From assembly GCA_021732405.1 (NCBI GenBank), contig JAKFVB010000037.1:1-47529 (forward strand): a stretch of DNA of 47,529 nucleotides, written 5' to 3'. This DNA is from Methylotenera sp. (GTDB lineage Bacteria > Pseudomonadota > Gammaproteobacteria > Burkholderiales > Methylophilaceae). The notes beneath the pieces were generated by a model, which worked only from the letters and a program-made list of their open reading frames with translations, made no database searches and was not told the origin of the DNA. Below, in pieces: positions 15,997 through 24,304 of this stretch (the stretch's first letter is position 1; every line of letters starts with the position of its first letter). Position numbers and translations under genes: made by a program.

Positions 15997-18900
15997 ATGA
16001 ACTTCGAAGAATATGAGCGTGAAGGTCGGGCAAAATATGCCGCACTTGCAACGACGGTTGCCAAAATTCTGACGGCCGCTATCAATGCTGAGGAAGGTTA
16101 TCGGCTCCAGCAAGTAAACGAACGTGCGAAGCAGCCCATTTCATTGCGCAAGAAGATTGAAGAACGAGGAATAACAGCATCGATAATTTTAGAGAATGAC
16201 ATCAAGGATCTCGCTGGCTGTCGTGTCATCTTTTATACAAATGGAGATGTAACACGATTCATTAACTCTGGCATCATTAATCAAAATTTCGAGGTTCTTG
16301 AGACAAAACTCCACCATCCCGGGCGTGATGTCGATTATGCGACTGAACTGTACATTTCCAATCATTACCTTGTTACGCTTCGTGCTGACAGAATCGCTAT
16401 GCCAGAATATGCTCCCTTTGCTGGTATGAGGTGCGAGATACAAATACAAACCATACTGAATCATGCTTGGGCTGAGATGGCACATGACACCATCTATAAG
16501 GCGCCAGCCCTCGGAGACTTCGGCGGAAGGGAGTTTAAAGGCATCAATGAACGGATGAAGAAGGTAGCACGTAAATATCTTTTACCAGCGGGCTATGAAT
16601 TTCAGAAGATTGCCAGTGATTTCCAACGGCTTGTAGAAGGAAAAGCACTCTTTGATGGTGATGCTTTGGAAGCGATTGTTGAGGCAGAGGACAATAATGT
16701 TCGTGCAGAGGCCTTGGAGACATTTGCGGAGAATGTACTCCCCTTATATGATGATTTGCAGGCGGTCTATCCTGAAATAGTAACGCGACTGGTTGAGGCT
16801 GCAGATCGCGCCCGAACAACACCGGCGATTGTGATCGAGACTCCCTATGGCACACTCCCAGCAAAAACCTACAGTGAAATTATTAAGGCTATAGCAGATA
16901 TACTCAAGCGCTATCGATATCTAGATATAGAGGCCACATTCGAAGCGCTTTGTAAGCTATATGCCTGCTCTGGGAATGAGGGTGAGCAAAAGCCACTATT
17001 AGAATTGGGCAAAGCACTTGCAAAACACCAATTACACGTATGGCGTCAATATGGTCCAATCGCACAAGAGATATTGGTCAATCAGATCGATACGTTCGAC
17101 GATGATGAGTGTCTCAGCATGCAGCCATTGCTGACTTCGTTATTAGGTGAAACTCTGGGTGCAGAGATAACTGGGACAACAAATAATTCCAATTCATTGA
17201 CGTTGCATCGAGGAGCTGTGGTTGCTTCCGATATGCTTAGCGCTGTTCGTAAAAAAGCAATCAGTCTATTAAAGCGCCTGTTTTCATTAGCCGAAAGTGA
17301 TCAAGACCGCCGCGCCATTCTACTAGCACTTCAAACTGCGACGAGCGGCCCTTTCAGCGGGGAGTATAGCAACGAGCTTGCACGACTGATAATGGACAAT
17401 ATATGCGCGATTCTTGAATTCCAAATGGAAATTGCGCCAAGCTTATCTCTTCAACTATTGCAGACGACAGAGGAAAGAGTTCACCGCATTTACTGGAGGT
17501 ATAAAGAACTTCCTGAATCAATGCGTGATGATCCAGATCTCGTCGCGGCCAGAGTAAAAGTCGAGTCAACTGCACTTGCATTCCGCGATTTAGTCAACAC
17601 TAATTCTGACTTCGTAATCTATAAAACTTTAGTTGGGTACAACTCAGTATTTGCACCGGCTTGGAGAAGTAAAGATTTTAATTATGAACAGGTAAAAGCT
17701 TACAGGTCTCAACAAGTCGACATACTGCTTGCCTCAGTTAATGATGTTAACGCAGATATTTGGTTTGAAAGACTGAATCGCTATGCACAGACAAATTCTA
17801 ATGATGCAGCCACATTTCCGGTGTTCGGCAATTTTCTAGAAAAGCTGACAGAAGCTCAACCGGATATTGCTTTCGGCTATCTTGAACGTCTCGAACAACC
17901 CTTAGCAGGCTTTTTGCCAGGTTTGCTCGCTGGACTGATGCGTAGTAAAGGGAATGCAAAGGCTCTCACAAAGATTGATGAATGGCTCAATGCGGGACAG
18001 TATATCGCGCAAATTGCTTTGTATCTTCGGTTCGCAGACCACTTCGATGAATCCTTGTTTATTAGAGTCTTGGAAAGCGCGATAAAGTATGACGACAAGC
18101 ACGCTGTGCGCAATGTCTTAATTTCGGCTATTACCCAGTTTGAAAATCATCCTGGCACACTTATTGAAGCCATATTCCTACCAGCACTTAATTACCTCAA
18201 TGCAGCCGATGACTATAGTTGGGTCCAGATGCCTTGGTTCTCTTGGCTAGGTAGCCCGATTATCCATGCGCTTGACGAAGACCAAGCAAATATCGTCCTA
18301 GATGCGTTAGTATCCTATCCCAATCTTGAAGATGGAGCTGAATATATTGCAGCCGCCATTGCCGAGAGATGGCCAGCTATTGTCATTAGTTTTATCGGGA
18401 AGAGGCAGGAATTAGCGCGCACAGATAAAGCACCCCCACGCTACGATGCAGTACCTTTTGAAGTGTACCAGCTCCGGGCACCACTTGCCGCTGCGCCTGA
18501 TGTAATGCTTAACGGCGCGCGTACTTGGTTCAATAGCAACCCCTTACATTTTCCCTATGACGGCGGCAGACTGCTTGCTTCAGTATTCCCAGATCTATCG
18601 AACGGCTTTCAAGAGCAACTGGTGGCATTGATTACGGATGGCAACGAACAGGATATGGAGTTTGTACTAGCCATCCTATCTGCCTGCGAAGGAAAAGCTT
18701 GCATCTATGAGCTTGTGCGTTCGATTGTAGCTAAACTGAATCTTGGTAATCCATTATTACTGAATGCCCAATCAGTATTGCGTCAATCAGGAGTTGTGTC
18801 TGGTGAGTTTGGCTTTGCAGAACTTCACGCCAAACGCAAAACATTGATTGCGGAATGGCTTACTGATCAGAGCGAGATTGTACGGACATTTGCCACAGAA

Positions 18901-19014
18901 GAGATTCGTGATCTTGATAGATGGATCGCAATAGAGAATCGATCTGCAGAAGCGTCAATCGCGCAACGCAAACTTGACTATGACGAGGAACTAGATGTGA
19001 CCGAGGCCAAATAA
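15997..19014 (+). CDS. RelA/SpoT-domain protein with long helical C-terminus
   Basis: A 1005-residue protein. The N-terminal 210 residues carry a RelA/SpoT nucleotidyltransferase domain: DIKDLAGCR at 68-76, YISNHYLVTL at 119-128, and the catalytic-strand block EIQIQTILNHAWAEMAHD at 147-164. The synthetase signature looks complete and no hydrolase (HD) domain precedes it. The remaining 800 residues are helical and HEAT/ARM-like, ending in a WLTDQSEIVRTFATEEIRD unit. It lacks the TGS and ACT domains of housekeeping Rel enzymes. In some defence and toxin systems such domains make toxic (p)ppApp-type nucleotides or pyrophosphorylate tRNA. Which reaction applies here is unknown. It starts 113 bases after the SRAP gene. 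Confidence 0.75.
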   Translation: MNFEEYEREGRAKYAALATTVAKILTAAINAEEGYRLQQVNERAKQPISLRKKIEERGITASIILENDIKDLAGCRVIFYTNGDVTRFINSGIINQNFEVLETKLHHPGRDVDYATELYISNHYLVTLRADRIAMPEYAPFAGMRCEIQIQTILNHAWAEMAHDTIYKAPALGDFGGREFKGINERMKKVARKYLLPAGYEFQKIASDFQRLVEGKALFDGDALEAIVEAEDNNVRAEALETFAENVLPLYDDLQAVYPEIVTRLVEAADRARTTPAIVIETPYGTLPAKTYSEIIKAIADILKRYRYLDIEATFEALCKLYACSGNEGEQKPLLELGKALAKHQLHVWRQYGPIAQEILVNQIDTFDDDECLSMQPLLTSLLGETLGAEITGTTNNSNSLTLHRGAVVASDMLSAVRKKAISLLKRLFSLAESDQDRRAILLALQTATSGPFSGEYSNELARLIMDNICAILEFQMEIAPSLSLQLLQTTEERVHRIYWRYKELPESMRDDPDLVAARVKVESTALAFRDLVNTNSDFVIYKTLVGYNSVFAPAWRSKDFNYEQVKAYRSQQVDILLASVNDVNADIWFERLNRYAQTNSNDAATFPVFGNFLEKLTEAQPDIAFGYLERLEQPLAGFLPGLLAGLMRSKGNAKALTKIDEWLNAGQYIAQIALYLRFADHFDESLFIRVLESAIKYDDKHAVRNVLISAITQFENHPGTLIEAIFLPALNYLNAADDYSWVQMPWFSWLGSPIIHALDEDQANIVLDALVSYPNLEDGAEYIAAAIAERWPAIVISFIGKRQELARTDKAPPRYDAVPFEVYQLRAPLAAAPDVMLNGARTWFNSNPLHFPYDGGRLLASVFPDLSNGFQEQLVALITDGNEQDMEFVLAILSACEGKACIYELVRSIVAKLNLGNPLLLNAQSVLRQSGVVSGEFGFAELHAKRKTLIAEWLTDQSEIVRTFATEEIRDLDRWIAIENRSAEASIAQRKLDYDEELDVTEAK

Positions 19015-19084
19015 TTTCCTATTGTAAAATCGACTCACGAATAATTAATGGCTCCAAGCAAATATAATCTAGACTTAAGCCGCT

Positions 19085-20398
19085 TTAAGACGCTTTCGGC
19101 ACATCCTCCCACTTTGTCGTATAACTGGGACTCTTGTTCTCCTGTTTCATCTTCCACGGCTTCCTAAAACCCTCGCTTGCAAGCTTGATTGAGCCCTTTC
19201 CCATTTTGCAATTGATCTGATCAATCGCGGCCATCAATTCGTCTGATTTCAATGTAACTTGTCCGTTGCTAAACAAGTCAACCTGGACCCCCTCTGATGG
19301 GACTAACTCACTCAGCATAATGCCTGCCTTCGCATAATTGAAGTTAGCCTTGTAGATATGTTTTAAGCCCCATAGCGCCACGTTTACGAGCTGCCTCGTG
19401 TCATCGGTAGGCGACGGCATTGGAATCGTCATGCCGTTGCTGTAAAAGGGATCATCGGGCCTAAAGGGTGATGTTCTAATGTAGACATAAATGCTGCCAG
19501 CAAATGATTTCTGCTTGCGTAACTTTTCCGCTGCTCGGCTTACATACATAGTAATCGACTCAGCTAGGCTGTTGTAGTCAGTTACTGGATGGCCAAAGCT
19601 GCGTGAGCTTAGTATCTGTTTTTTAGGTGGCGTTACTTCTTCTAGTTCGATACAGACGATGTCATTCAATTCATGAATGGTTTTTTGCATCACCACGCTG
19701 AATTGCTTGCGCATAGCGGCTGAGTTGGCTCGTTTCAAGTCCAGAACTGTCTTATAACCCATTGCTTCAAGCCTTGGTGCTAGTTTCCGCCCAACACCCC
19801 AGATTTCACTTACAGAGATGTCATTCAGCAAAGCATCCAAATCTGCAGTATGCATGTCGTTGAAGTTACATACGCCTTTAAATTGTGACCGCTTCTTGGC
19901 ACAGTGATTGGCCAGTTTAGCCAAGGTCTTGGTTGACCCGACACCCACGCAGACGGGTAGGCCTACCCATTTTAATATTCGTGAACGCATTTGTTGGCAG
20001 TACTCAACCAAGTTTCTGCTTTGAAATGCCGAAAGGTCTAAAAATGACTCATCAATCGAGTAGATTTCTTGGTCAGGGCTAAACATACTCAAGATGCTCA
20101 TCACACGATTACTCATATCAGCATAAAGTGGGTAGTTGCTGGATAAAATAATGATGCCGAATTGCTTGATCAGCTGTTTCATCTTAAATACAGGCTCACC
20201 CATCTTTACGCCCAAGGCTTTCAATTCGTCACTACGGGCAACCACACATCCATCATTGTTAGAAGCAACGCCAACTGGCTTGCCTATCAATAAAGGATTG
20301 AACACACGCTCGCAGCTCACATAGAAGTTGTTTACGTCAATTAGGGCGATAGCACGCTTGAGTGGTTTAACTTGGGAAGTGTGAACTGTATTATTCAA
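19085..20398 (-). CDS. umuC: Y-family DNA polymerase V subunit UmuC
   Basis: A translesion polymerase of 437 residues, close to the usual UmuC length. The metal-binding residues are Asp21 in [12 protein letters not shown] and Asp116-Glu117 in [11 protein letters not shown] helix-hairpin-helix segment ([21 protein letters not shown]) and the little-finger region follow. The start is a TTG at 20398 after AGGTAAG. It is probably in the same SOS unit as umuD at 20662-21192. The two are separated by a 260-base gap that holds pqqA on the opposite strand, so the umuDC pair is interrupted and not tightly linked. No terminator facing umuC from umuD other than the pqqA hairpin is seen. Confidence 0.9.
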   Translation of the reverse strand: MNNTVHTSQVKPLKRAIALIDVNNFYVSCERVFNPLLIGKPVGVASNNDGCVVARSDELKALGVKMGEPVFKMKQLIKQFGIIILSSNYPLYADMSNRVMSILSMFSPDQEIYSIDESFLDLSAFQSRNLVEYCQQMRSRILKWVGLPVCVGVGSTKTLAKLANHCAKKRSQFKGVCNFNDMHTADLDALLNDISVSEIWGVGRKLAPRLEAMGYKTVLDLKRANSAAMRKQFSVVMQKTIHELNDIVCIELEEVTPPKKQILSSRSFGHPVTDYNSLAESITMYVSRAAEKLRKQKSFAGSIYVYIRTSPFRPDDPFYSNGMTIPMPSPTDDTRQLVNVALWGLKHIYKANFNYAKAGIMLSELVPSEGVQVDLFSNGQVTLKSDELMAAIDQINCKMGKGSIKLASEGFRKPWKMKQENKSPSYTTKWEDVPKAS

Positions 20399-20538
20399 GA
20401 TTACTTACCTGTGCTTCATGAATTTACGTAAGCATTGTTCATGGTGTCATATAGAGTATTAAATTTAGCTAGGCGCATAATGCATACATACGAACAAGAC
20501 ACAACGTCAGTTCAAAACCAACACTTAGGAGAATTATT

Positions 20539-20610
20539 ATGTGGACAACACCAGCAGCTACAGAAATGCGTTTTGGCTTTGAAGTAACCATGTACGTAAT
20601 GAACAAATAG
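20539..20610 (+). CDS. pqqA: PQQ precursor peptide PqqA
   Basis: A 23-residue peptide, MWTTPAATEMRFGFEVTMY followed by VMNK. Glu15 and Tyr19 in EVTMY are exactly the residues that PqqE crosslinks to build pyrroloquinoline quinone. Length and N-terminus (MWT-P) also match the family. AGGAGAATTATT precedes the ATG, and a terminator follows at once. No pqqBCDE genes are in the window, so this is a solitary copy working in trans with a pqq operon elsewhere. It lies on the strand opposite to umuC and umuD, between them. PQQ is the cofactor of methanol dehydrogenases, which fits a methylotroph. Confidence 0.9.
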   Translation: MWTTPAATEMRFGFEVTMYVMNK

Positions 20611-20636
20611 TTATTCGTTCACCGACCGACTGATAG

Positions 20637-20666
20637 AAAGCCTCGCTAATGCGGGGCTTTTTTATT
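20637..20666 (+). terminator. Terminator of pqqA
   Basis: AAAGCCTCGC-TAAT-GCGGGGCTTTTTT forms a GC-rich stem with one wobble pair and a T-run. It also overlaps the last codon of umuD on the other strand and may terminate in both directions. Confidence 0.8.
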
Positions 20667-21192
20667 TGTACTGTTGCCTGAAACGCCTGAACGAACTGAT
20701 CACTACACCCAGTATCTGAAAGTCATCAAACTCATTGATTTCAATAACTGGGAACTCATCTTCAGAATTTGCTGGAATGAGTCTTGGGTTGTTTTTTTTA
20801 CCCAACCCTAGTGTTTTGACTGTGTACCCACCATTCACTAAGGCTAGCACTACGTCATTGATTCGGGCATCCTTGGAACGATCTAAAGTCAGCTTGTCAC
20901 CAGGCAGCAGTCCCAAATTAACCATCGAGTAGCCTTCCATCGTATAAAAGAAGGTACATATTTCGTTGTCGACCAAATATTTGTTGGGGTCCAATCGCTG
21001 TTCAATATGGTCATCTGCAGGAGACGGAAAACCAGCATAGACTTTACTCAAAAATAGCGGCCTATTAACTGGCAGATGCTCAGCTACTGGATACTCGATT
21101 AAGCAATTCTGATCGAAAGTGACAAGCTTTAGCCTAGGCCTATTTTCAGCAGGACTTTCAATCAATGGTTCTTGGATGGCTAAGTTTTGCAT
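20662..21192 (-). CDS. umuD: UmuD-like S24 autoprotease
   Basis: A 176-residue S24-family protein. The Ala53-Gly54 cleavage site is in KVYAGFPSP, the nucleophile Ser89 in EGYSMVNLG and the general-base Lys126 in GYTVKTLG. After RecA-stimulated self-cleavage it would join UmuC as polymerase V. The N-terminus (about 50 residues) is longer than in E. coli UmuD. It is divergent from the LexA-like gene, and the intergenic region carries a 24-base near-palindrome, so both are probably controlled by the same repressor. Confidence 0.87.
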   Translation of the reverse strand: MQNLAIQEPLIESPAENRPRLKLVTFDQNCLIEYPVAEHLPVNRPLFLSKVYAGFPSPADDHIEQRLDPNKYLVDNEICTFFYTMEGYSMVNLGLLPGDKLTLDRSKDARINDVVLALVNGGYTVKTLGLGKKNNPRLIPANSEDEFPVIEINEFDDFQILGVVISSFRRFRQQYK

Positions 21193-21266
21193 GATTAGAT
21201 ACTAAGTTGCGTTATTCCAGGGTATACGGGCTAAGTTGCTTGTAATCAATTTAAATTAGATTGATA

Positions 21267-21290
21267 ATACAAACGAACGTTTGTTTGTAT
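21267..21290. promoter_or_regulatory. Operator palindrome between umuD and the LexA-like gene
   Basis: Half-sites ATACAAACGAAC and GTTTGTTTGTAT are complementary at 11 of 12 positions. The site is central in the 113-base divergent intergenic region and overlaps likely promoter elements. It differs from the E. coli SOS box (CTGT-N8-ACAG). It is a likely binding site for the adjacent LexA-like repressor. Confidence 0.7.
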
Positions 21291-21305
21291 CATATATAGA
21301 ATAAA

Positions 21306-21920
21306 ATGGGATGTCTAGACATGGATGATTTTAATCAAGTGCAGGAATCGGATTTTGAGAAGCTGGGAAAATTGCGAGACTATTTCGCAAGTCATCACAC
21401 GCTACCTAGCTACAGCTACATGCAGCAACTATTAAATTTACGATCGAAAGAAACGATTTATAAACTGATAGCTAGATTGAAGTTGATGGGTTTTTTGGAT
21501 ACAGCACCTGATAACAAATTAAGTCCTGGCAAACGTTTCTTTGAGCGCCATATTTCTCATGCAACAGTGCAAGCTGGTGCATTGACTAATGCATATGCTG
21601 AAGGTGGCGACTATATCAATATTGATGAGCGGCTCGTTAAGAAACCATCAATTACAGAGCTTGTACCTGTTAAAGGTGACTCAATGAAAGACCTTGGCAT
21701 CTTAGAAGGTGATACTGTAGTTGTTCAAAAAAGGCCAGTTGCTAATGAAGGCGACGTTGTCGTTGCAATTATTGATAACAAGTTCACAATCAAAACGCTA
21801 GGTAAAGAAAATGGTAAATTTGTTTTAATTCCAGCTAACCCTGATTTCGAAGTCATACGTCCAAAGGAAATGTTTGAAATTTACGGTGTGGTTGTTGGGC
21901 TGTTTCGTGAAACCGTTTAA
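21306..21920 (+). CDS. LexA-like repressor
   Basis: A 204-residue protein with an N-terminal winged-helix region (about residues 15-65: LRDYFASHHTLPSYSYMQQL, then SKETIYKLIARLKLMGFL) and a C-terminal S24 peptidase. The cleavage site Ala90-Gly91 is in VQAGALT, Ser126 in KGDSMKDLG and Lys163 in FTIKTLG. All autoproteolysis residues are present. Two starts are possible, ATG 21306 or ATG 21321, and neither has a strong ribosome site. It probably represses itself and umuD through the palindrome at 21267-21290 and is inactivated by RecA on DNA damage. It may be an element-specific copy rather than the host's main LexA. Confidence 0.83.
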   Translation: MGCLDMDDFNQVQESDFEKLGKLRDYFASHHTLPSYSYMQQLLNLRSKETIYKLIARLKLMGFLDTAPDNKLSPGKRFFERHISHATVQAGALTNAYAEGGDYINIDERLVKKPSITELVPVKGDSMKDLGILEGDTVVVQKRPVANEGDVVVAIIDNKFTIKTLGKENGKFVLIPANPDFEVIRPKEMFEIYGVVVGLFRETV

Positions 21921-21987
21921 AAATGCATTGGCTACCTAATCTTAATCTCTTGGACATCGAAACCACAGTGGGCTCGCATGTGCGCGC

Positions 21988-22037
21988 TATTTTGGGCCGA
22001 CAGCGACGATATCAAAAGGCCCAATGCAGACGGTCAT
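21988..22037. repeat. TTTGGGCCG palindromic repeat, copy a
   Basis: TTTTGGGCCGACAGCGACGA followed by TATCAAAAGGCCCAATGCAGAC. It shares the GGGCCGAnAGCGACGA core and inverted ends with copies at 33029 and 39231. This copy lies 3' of the LexA-like gene. Confidence 0.6.
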
Positions 22038-22219
22038 GCGTGTTAACTTCCTATAAATATGTTCTTCAATTACAATTAAATTACTCAATGCCCTGTCTTT
22101 ATATTGATATTTTCAATATAGAAACGCCGAAACAATAAAAGCTAGAAAAGACAAGGGATTCCAGCCATGTATTTAGAAAATTCAATTATTATATTCACAA
22201 CAAAGAGGGGTTATTAAAA

Positions 22220-22396
22220 ATGCCACAATTTCGTGTAGAAACAGTTGTAGATGCTGCAACCGGTAAAATTTATGCAGAGCTGTACTATCCAGAAAACGAA
22301 ATAACTCCACTTGCACAGACTTCACCAATATATTCTAGTCATGAGCAAGCAGAGCAAGAAGTATTGAAAATTTTCAACGAAGGATTCAACAAGTAG
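22220..22396 (+). CDS. Small hypothetical protein (58 residues)
   Basis: A 58-residue protein (MPQFRVETVVDAATGKIYAE and so on). AGAGGGGTTATTAAAA precedes the ATG. Two short strands and a C-terminal helix (HEQAEQEVLKIFNEGF) are predictable by eye. It ends 18 bases before the next small gene and both look like one transcript. Its layout (strand, strand, helix starting SxHEQAEQ) resembles that of the following protein (FHEAEKLEKEM), so they may be distant paralogues. Function unknown. Confidence 0.5.
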   Translation: MPQFRVETVVDAATGKIYAELYYPENEITPLAQTSPIYSSHEQAEQEVLKIFNEGFNK

Positions 22397-22414
22397 CTCA
22401 CTGGAGTTTTAATA

Positions 22415-22645
22415 ATGCCTTACTACGTGTATGCAATACACACTGATTCGAATGTGAATCGGTTATATGAATCATTTGATAATTTTCATGAAGCAGAAAA
22501 ACTGGAAAAAGAAATGAAAAAAGGCCGGTATTTTAGTGATAATTATGTGGTTAAGATGATTCATGCTGATAATGATGAGCATGTAATACAAAAAATTCAA
22601 GAAATCAGAAAAGAACGTCAATGGCCTTTAAACAAAAAAATATAA
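22415..22645 (+). CDS. Small hypothetical protein (76 residues), last gene of an integron cassette
   Basis: A 76-residue, lysine-rich protein starting MPYYVYAIHTDSNVNRLYES. I recall similar short proteins in other proteobacteria, but no function is known. GGAGTTTTAATA precedes the ATG. Its stop codon falls inside the first conserved box of attC1, the usual arrangement for a gene cassette. GC content is lower than in the cassettes that follow. Confidence 0.6.
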   Translation: MPYYVYAIHTDSNVNRLYESFDNFHEAEKLEKEMKKGRYFSDNYVVKMIHADNDEHVIQKIQEIRKERQWPLNKKI

Positions 22646-22702
22646 CAATTCCCTCAAGCGGGACCACGCAAAAGCGTGCGGCTCCTTAGCTCCGCGTTAG
22701 AT
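22640..22702 (+). other. Integron attC site 1
   Basis: Left box TATAACAATTCCCTCAAGC and right box GCTCCTTAGCTCCGCGTTAG-AT flank a CACGC-AAAA-GCGTG hairpin. The TAACAATTC...CTCAAG and GCGTTAGAT ends match classical 59-base elements. The cassette gene's stop codon lies within the left box. Confidence 0.85.
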
Positions 22703-22705
22703 CCC

Positions 22706-23281
22706 ATGAACGAAGAAGAACTCGCACCACACCAGTTCACCATGAAAGATGGTGGCTACCGTCTTGACGACACGAGATTCGCACGGCTAAAGCAATGGCA
22801 CGGAGTTCTGTTTCAGCTCACTACCGCAAAGTACTACCTTGATCAGCTGAAAGGTCGGAGGCCAATCCCTGGCAAGCTAGAGGACTCCTATGAGGTAATG
22901 GCGTTGTTGTCAGCGTTCATACTCCAGTACAGCAAGTGCTTTACGAGCGGAGGAAAAGGTCAGGTCACGCTTGACGATCACAAAGTGTTTGTCCCAGGTA
23001 GCGGAGCACTGGTGGCACACAAGCGCATCCTAGACATAAGACACAACTTGGTTGCTCACAACGGCAACTGTGATCTCGTACTGCCGGACATCGGCGTAAA
23101 GGAGAAAGATGATCGCTTTGTGATCAAGCACTTCCTGACGTTCTCCATTCCAATGAATGAGCTAGACGCATTCGGAGAGGCGCTTGGGACTACGCTTAGT
23201 TATTCTGTCCAAGCCATAAACAAGCATCTAGACAGCATTGGTGAGAAGCTTGGAAAGATCGTACTACTTGATGAGACCTAA
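22706..23281 (+). CDS. Integron cassette protein with HEPN-like motif
   Basis: A 191-residue helical protein starting 4 bases after the attC1 right box, without a ribosome site, as is common for cassette genes. An upstream in-frame GTG at 22676 lies inside attC1 and is not preferred. Residues 112-118 read RHNLVAH, an R-x5-H arrangement typical of HEPN RNase domains, set in a helix (KRILDIRHNLVAHNG). HEPN proteins act as RNA-cutting toxins or defence effectors, and that role here is inference. The stop codon lies in attC2. The region is clearly more GC-rich than the small genes to its left. Confidence 0.6.
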   Translation: MNEEELAPHQFTMKDGGYRLDDTRFARLKQWHGVLFQLTTAKYYLDQLKGRRPIPGKLEDSYEVMALLSAFILQYSKCFTSGGKGQVTLDDHKVFVPGSGALVAHKRILDIRHNLVAHNGNCDLVLPDIGVKEKDDRFVIKHFLTFSIPMNELDAFGEALGTTLSYSVQAINKHLDSIGEKLGKIVLLDET

Positions 23282-23316
23282 CCCTTCCATCGAGAGGCAT
23301 ACCTCTCATGTAGACC
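23276..23316 (+). other. Integron attC site 2 (short or degenerate)
   Basis: ACCTAACCCTTCCATC is followed by the hairpin GAGAGG-CATA-CCTCTC and ATG-TAGACC. The left box is canonical and matches attC sites of the CCTAACCCTTCCATC type. The right box should be GTTAGACC and appears to have lost a T. It is about 41 bases, shorter than usual. Confidence 0.65.
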
Positions 23317-23337
23317 TTTAGATATCTTGAGCCCATT

Positions 23338-24105
23338 ATGTTCACGCCTTTCGATCGTAGCTGCAAAGAGTTGCTGGATTTGTCGCCAAAGCGGCATTCT
23401 CGAAGCTGTTACAGATCGGCGCTCCATCACTTGGAGATGGCAGAGCGACTCTTAGAAATTGATTCTGCGATGGCAGCGTTCCGGGGTTTAACAGCAGAAG
23501 AGGAGGCTGCATCCGGTTTCATGCACTGCCTGAAAGAGCGCGGCTACCAGAATGCTGAAAAACTGAAGCCTCGGGATCACGTTCATAAAAACGCCATTGC
23601 GCCATTCTTAGACTGTCTTGGCCTCTTCTTCGCTGAGACTATCGCGGCACACATTAAGCAGCCGGCATTGATGCTTCAAGGAGAAGGCGAAGATCGGAGG
23701 CTGATGTTGGGTTTGCTCATTAATGTGAACGGGCAAGACCAGTGGGCGCACCCAATTCCTCCTCTGAACTTCACTGTTACCACCGATGCCATGCGACTAT
23801 CCTTTCGAAGACAGATGGAGTTCTTGGCAGATCACCGAGGAGCAACAAGTATTTCGGCATACATCAAAGACCAAGCAAACACGCGGAATCGGTTACTGTA
23901 CGCAGGACCAGACGGTTACCCTCATAAGGTCGAATTGAACCCTGATTACCTCGCCACAAGAACCGTTCGGGTAATGGCTCTTGTAAGGGCGTATCTCTTA
24001 GTTCAGCCTTACAAAGAACACTTAACGTTTGTTCAAGATTCGCTCGATGCATTTCTCGCAATGCTTGGTGAACTGAAAGAGCATGATCTACATGAAAACG
24101 TCTAG
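23338..24105 (+). CDS. Integron cassette hypothetical protein (255 residues)
   Basis: A predominantly helical protein that I do not recognise. It begins 22 bases after attC2 and its stop codon lies in the left box of attC3, so it fills one cassette. There is no signal peptide or membrane segment. Helical segments such as YRSALHHLEMAERLLEIDSA and VRVMALVRAYLLVQPYKEHL are visible. Codon use and GC content match the HEPN cassette before it. With an upstream HEPN-like gene the two could form a toxin-antitoxin or defence pair, but each lies in its own cassette, which argues for independence. Confidence 0.55.
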   Translation: MFTPFDRSCKELLDLSPKRHSRSCYRSALHHLEMAERLLEIDSAMAAFRGLTAEEEAASGFMHCLKERGYQNAEKLKPRDHVHKNAIAPFLDCLGLFFAETIAAHIKQPALMLQGEGEDRRLMLGLLINVNGQDQWAHPIPPLNFTVTTDAMRLSFRRQMEFLADHRGATSISAYIKDQANTRNRLLYAGPDGYPHKVELNPDYLATRTVRVMALVRAYLLVQPYKEHLTFVQDSLDAFLAMLGELKEHDLHENV

Positions 24106-24154
24106 CTCATCACTCAAGCAGTACTGGCTAAAGCGCTTATTTCAAACGTTGGAT
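24100..24154 (+). other. Integron attC site 3
   Basis: The left box GTCTAGCTCATCACTCAAGC and the right end GCTTATTTCAAACGTTGGAT fit RYYYAAC/GTTRRRY with one mismatch in the left box. The cassette stop codon (TAG) lies in the left box. The right end merges into arm b of the TTTGGGCCG repeat. Confidence 0.7.
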
Positions 24155-24170
24155 GACCACTTTGGGCCGT
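24150..24170 (+). repeat. TTTGGGCCG repeat, arm b
   Basis: TGGATGACCACTTTGGGCCG is a single left arm of the palindromic repeat seen complete at 33029 and 39231. Its partner arm lies about 930 bases away at 25102-25122, in inverted orientation, with one gene between. Confidence 0.6.
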
Positions 24171-24304
24171 TTAATAGAAATATCCAAAATTAGGAATAAA
24201 CCTAACTTTGATAACAAGTATCCAGTTAAAAATATAACTTCCCTCGAAAGATGCAATTAAGTAAAGCCTAACAATTCGGGCTTTATTAATTTCTACTGGA
24301 ATCA

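Noticed and set aside
15997-19014. Housekeeping bifunctional Rel/SpoT
   Set aside because: No HD hydrolase, TGS or ACT domain, and the length and C-terminal composition do not match.
21923-22138. A 71-residue plus-strand frame after the LexA-like gene
   Set aside because: It reads through a TTTGGGCCG repeat copy and has no ribosome site.
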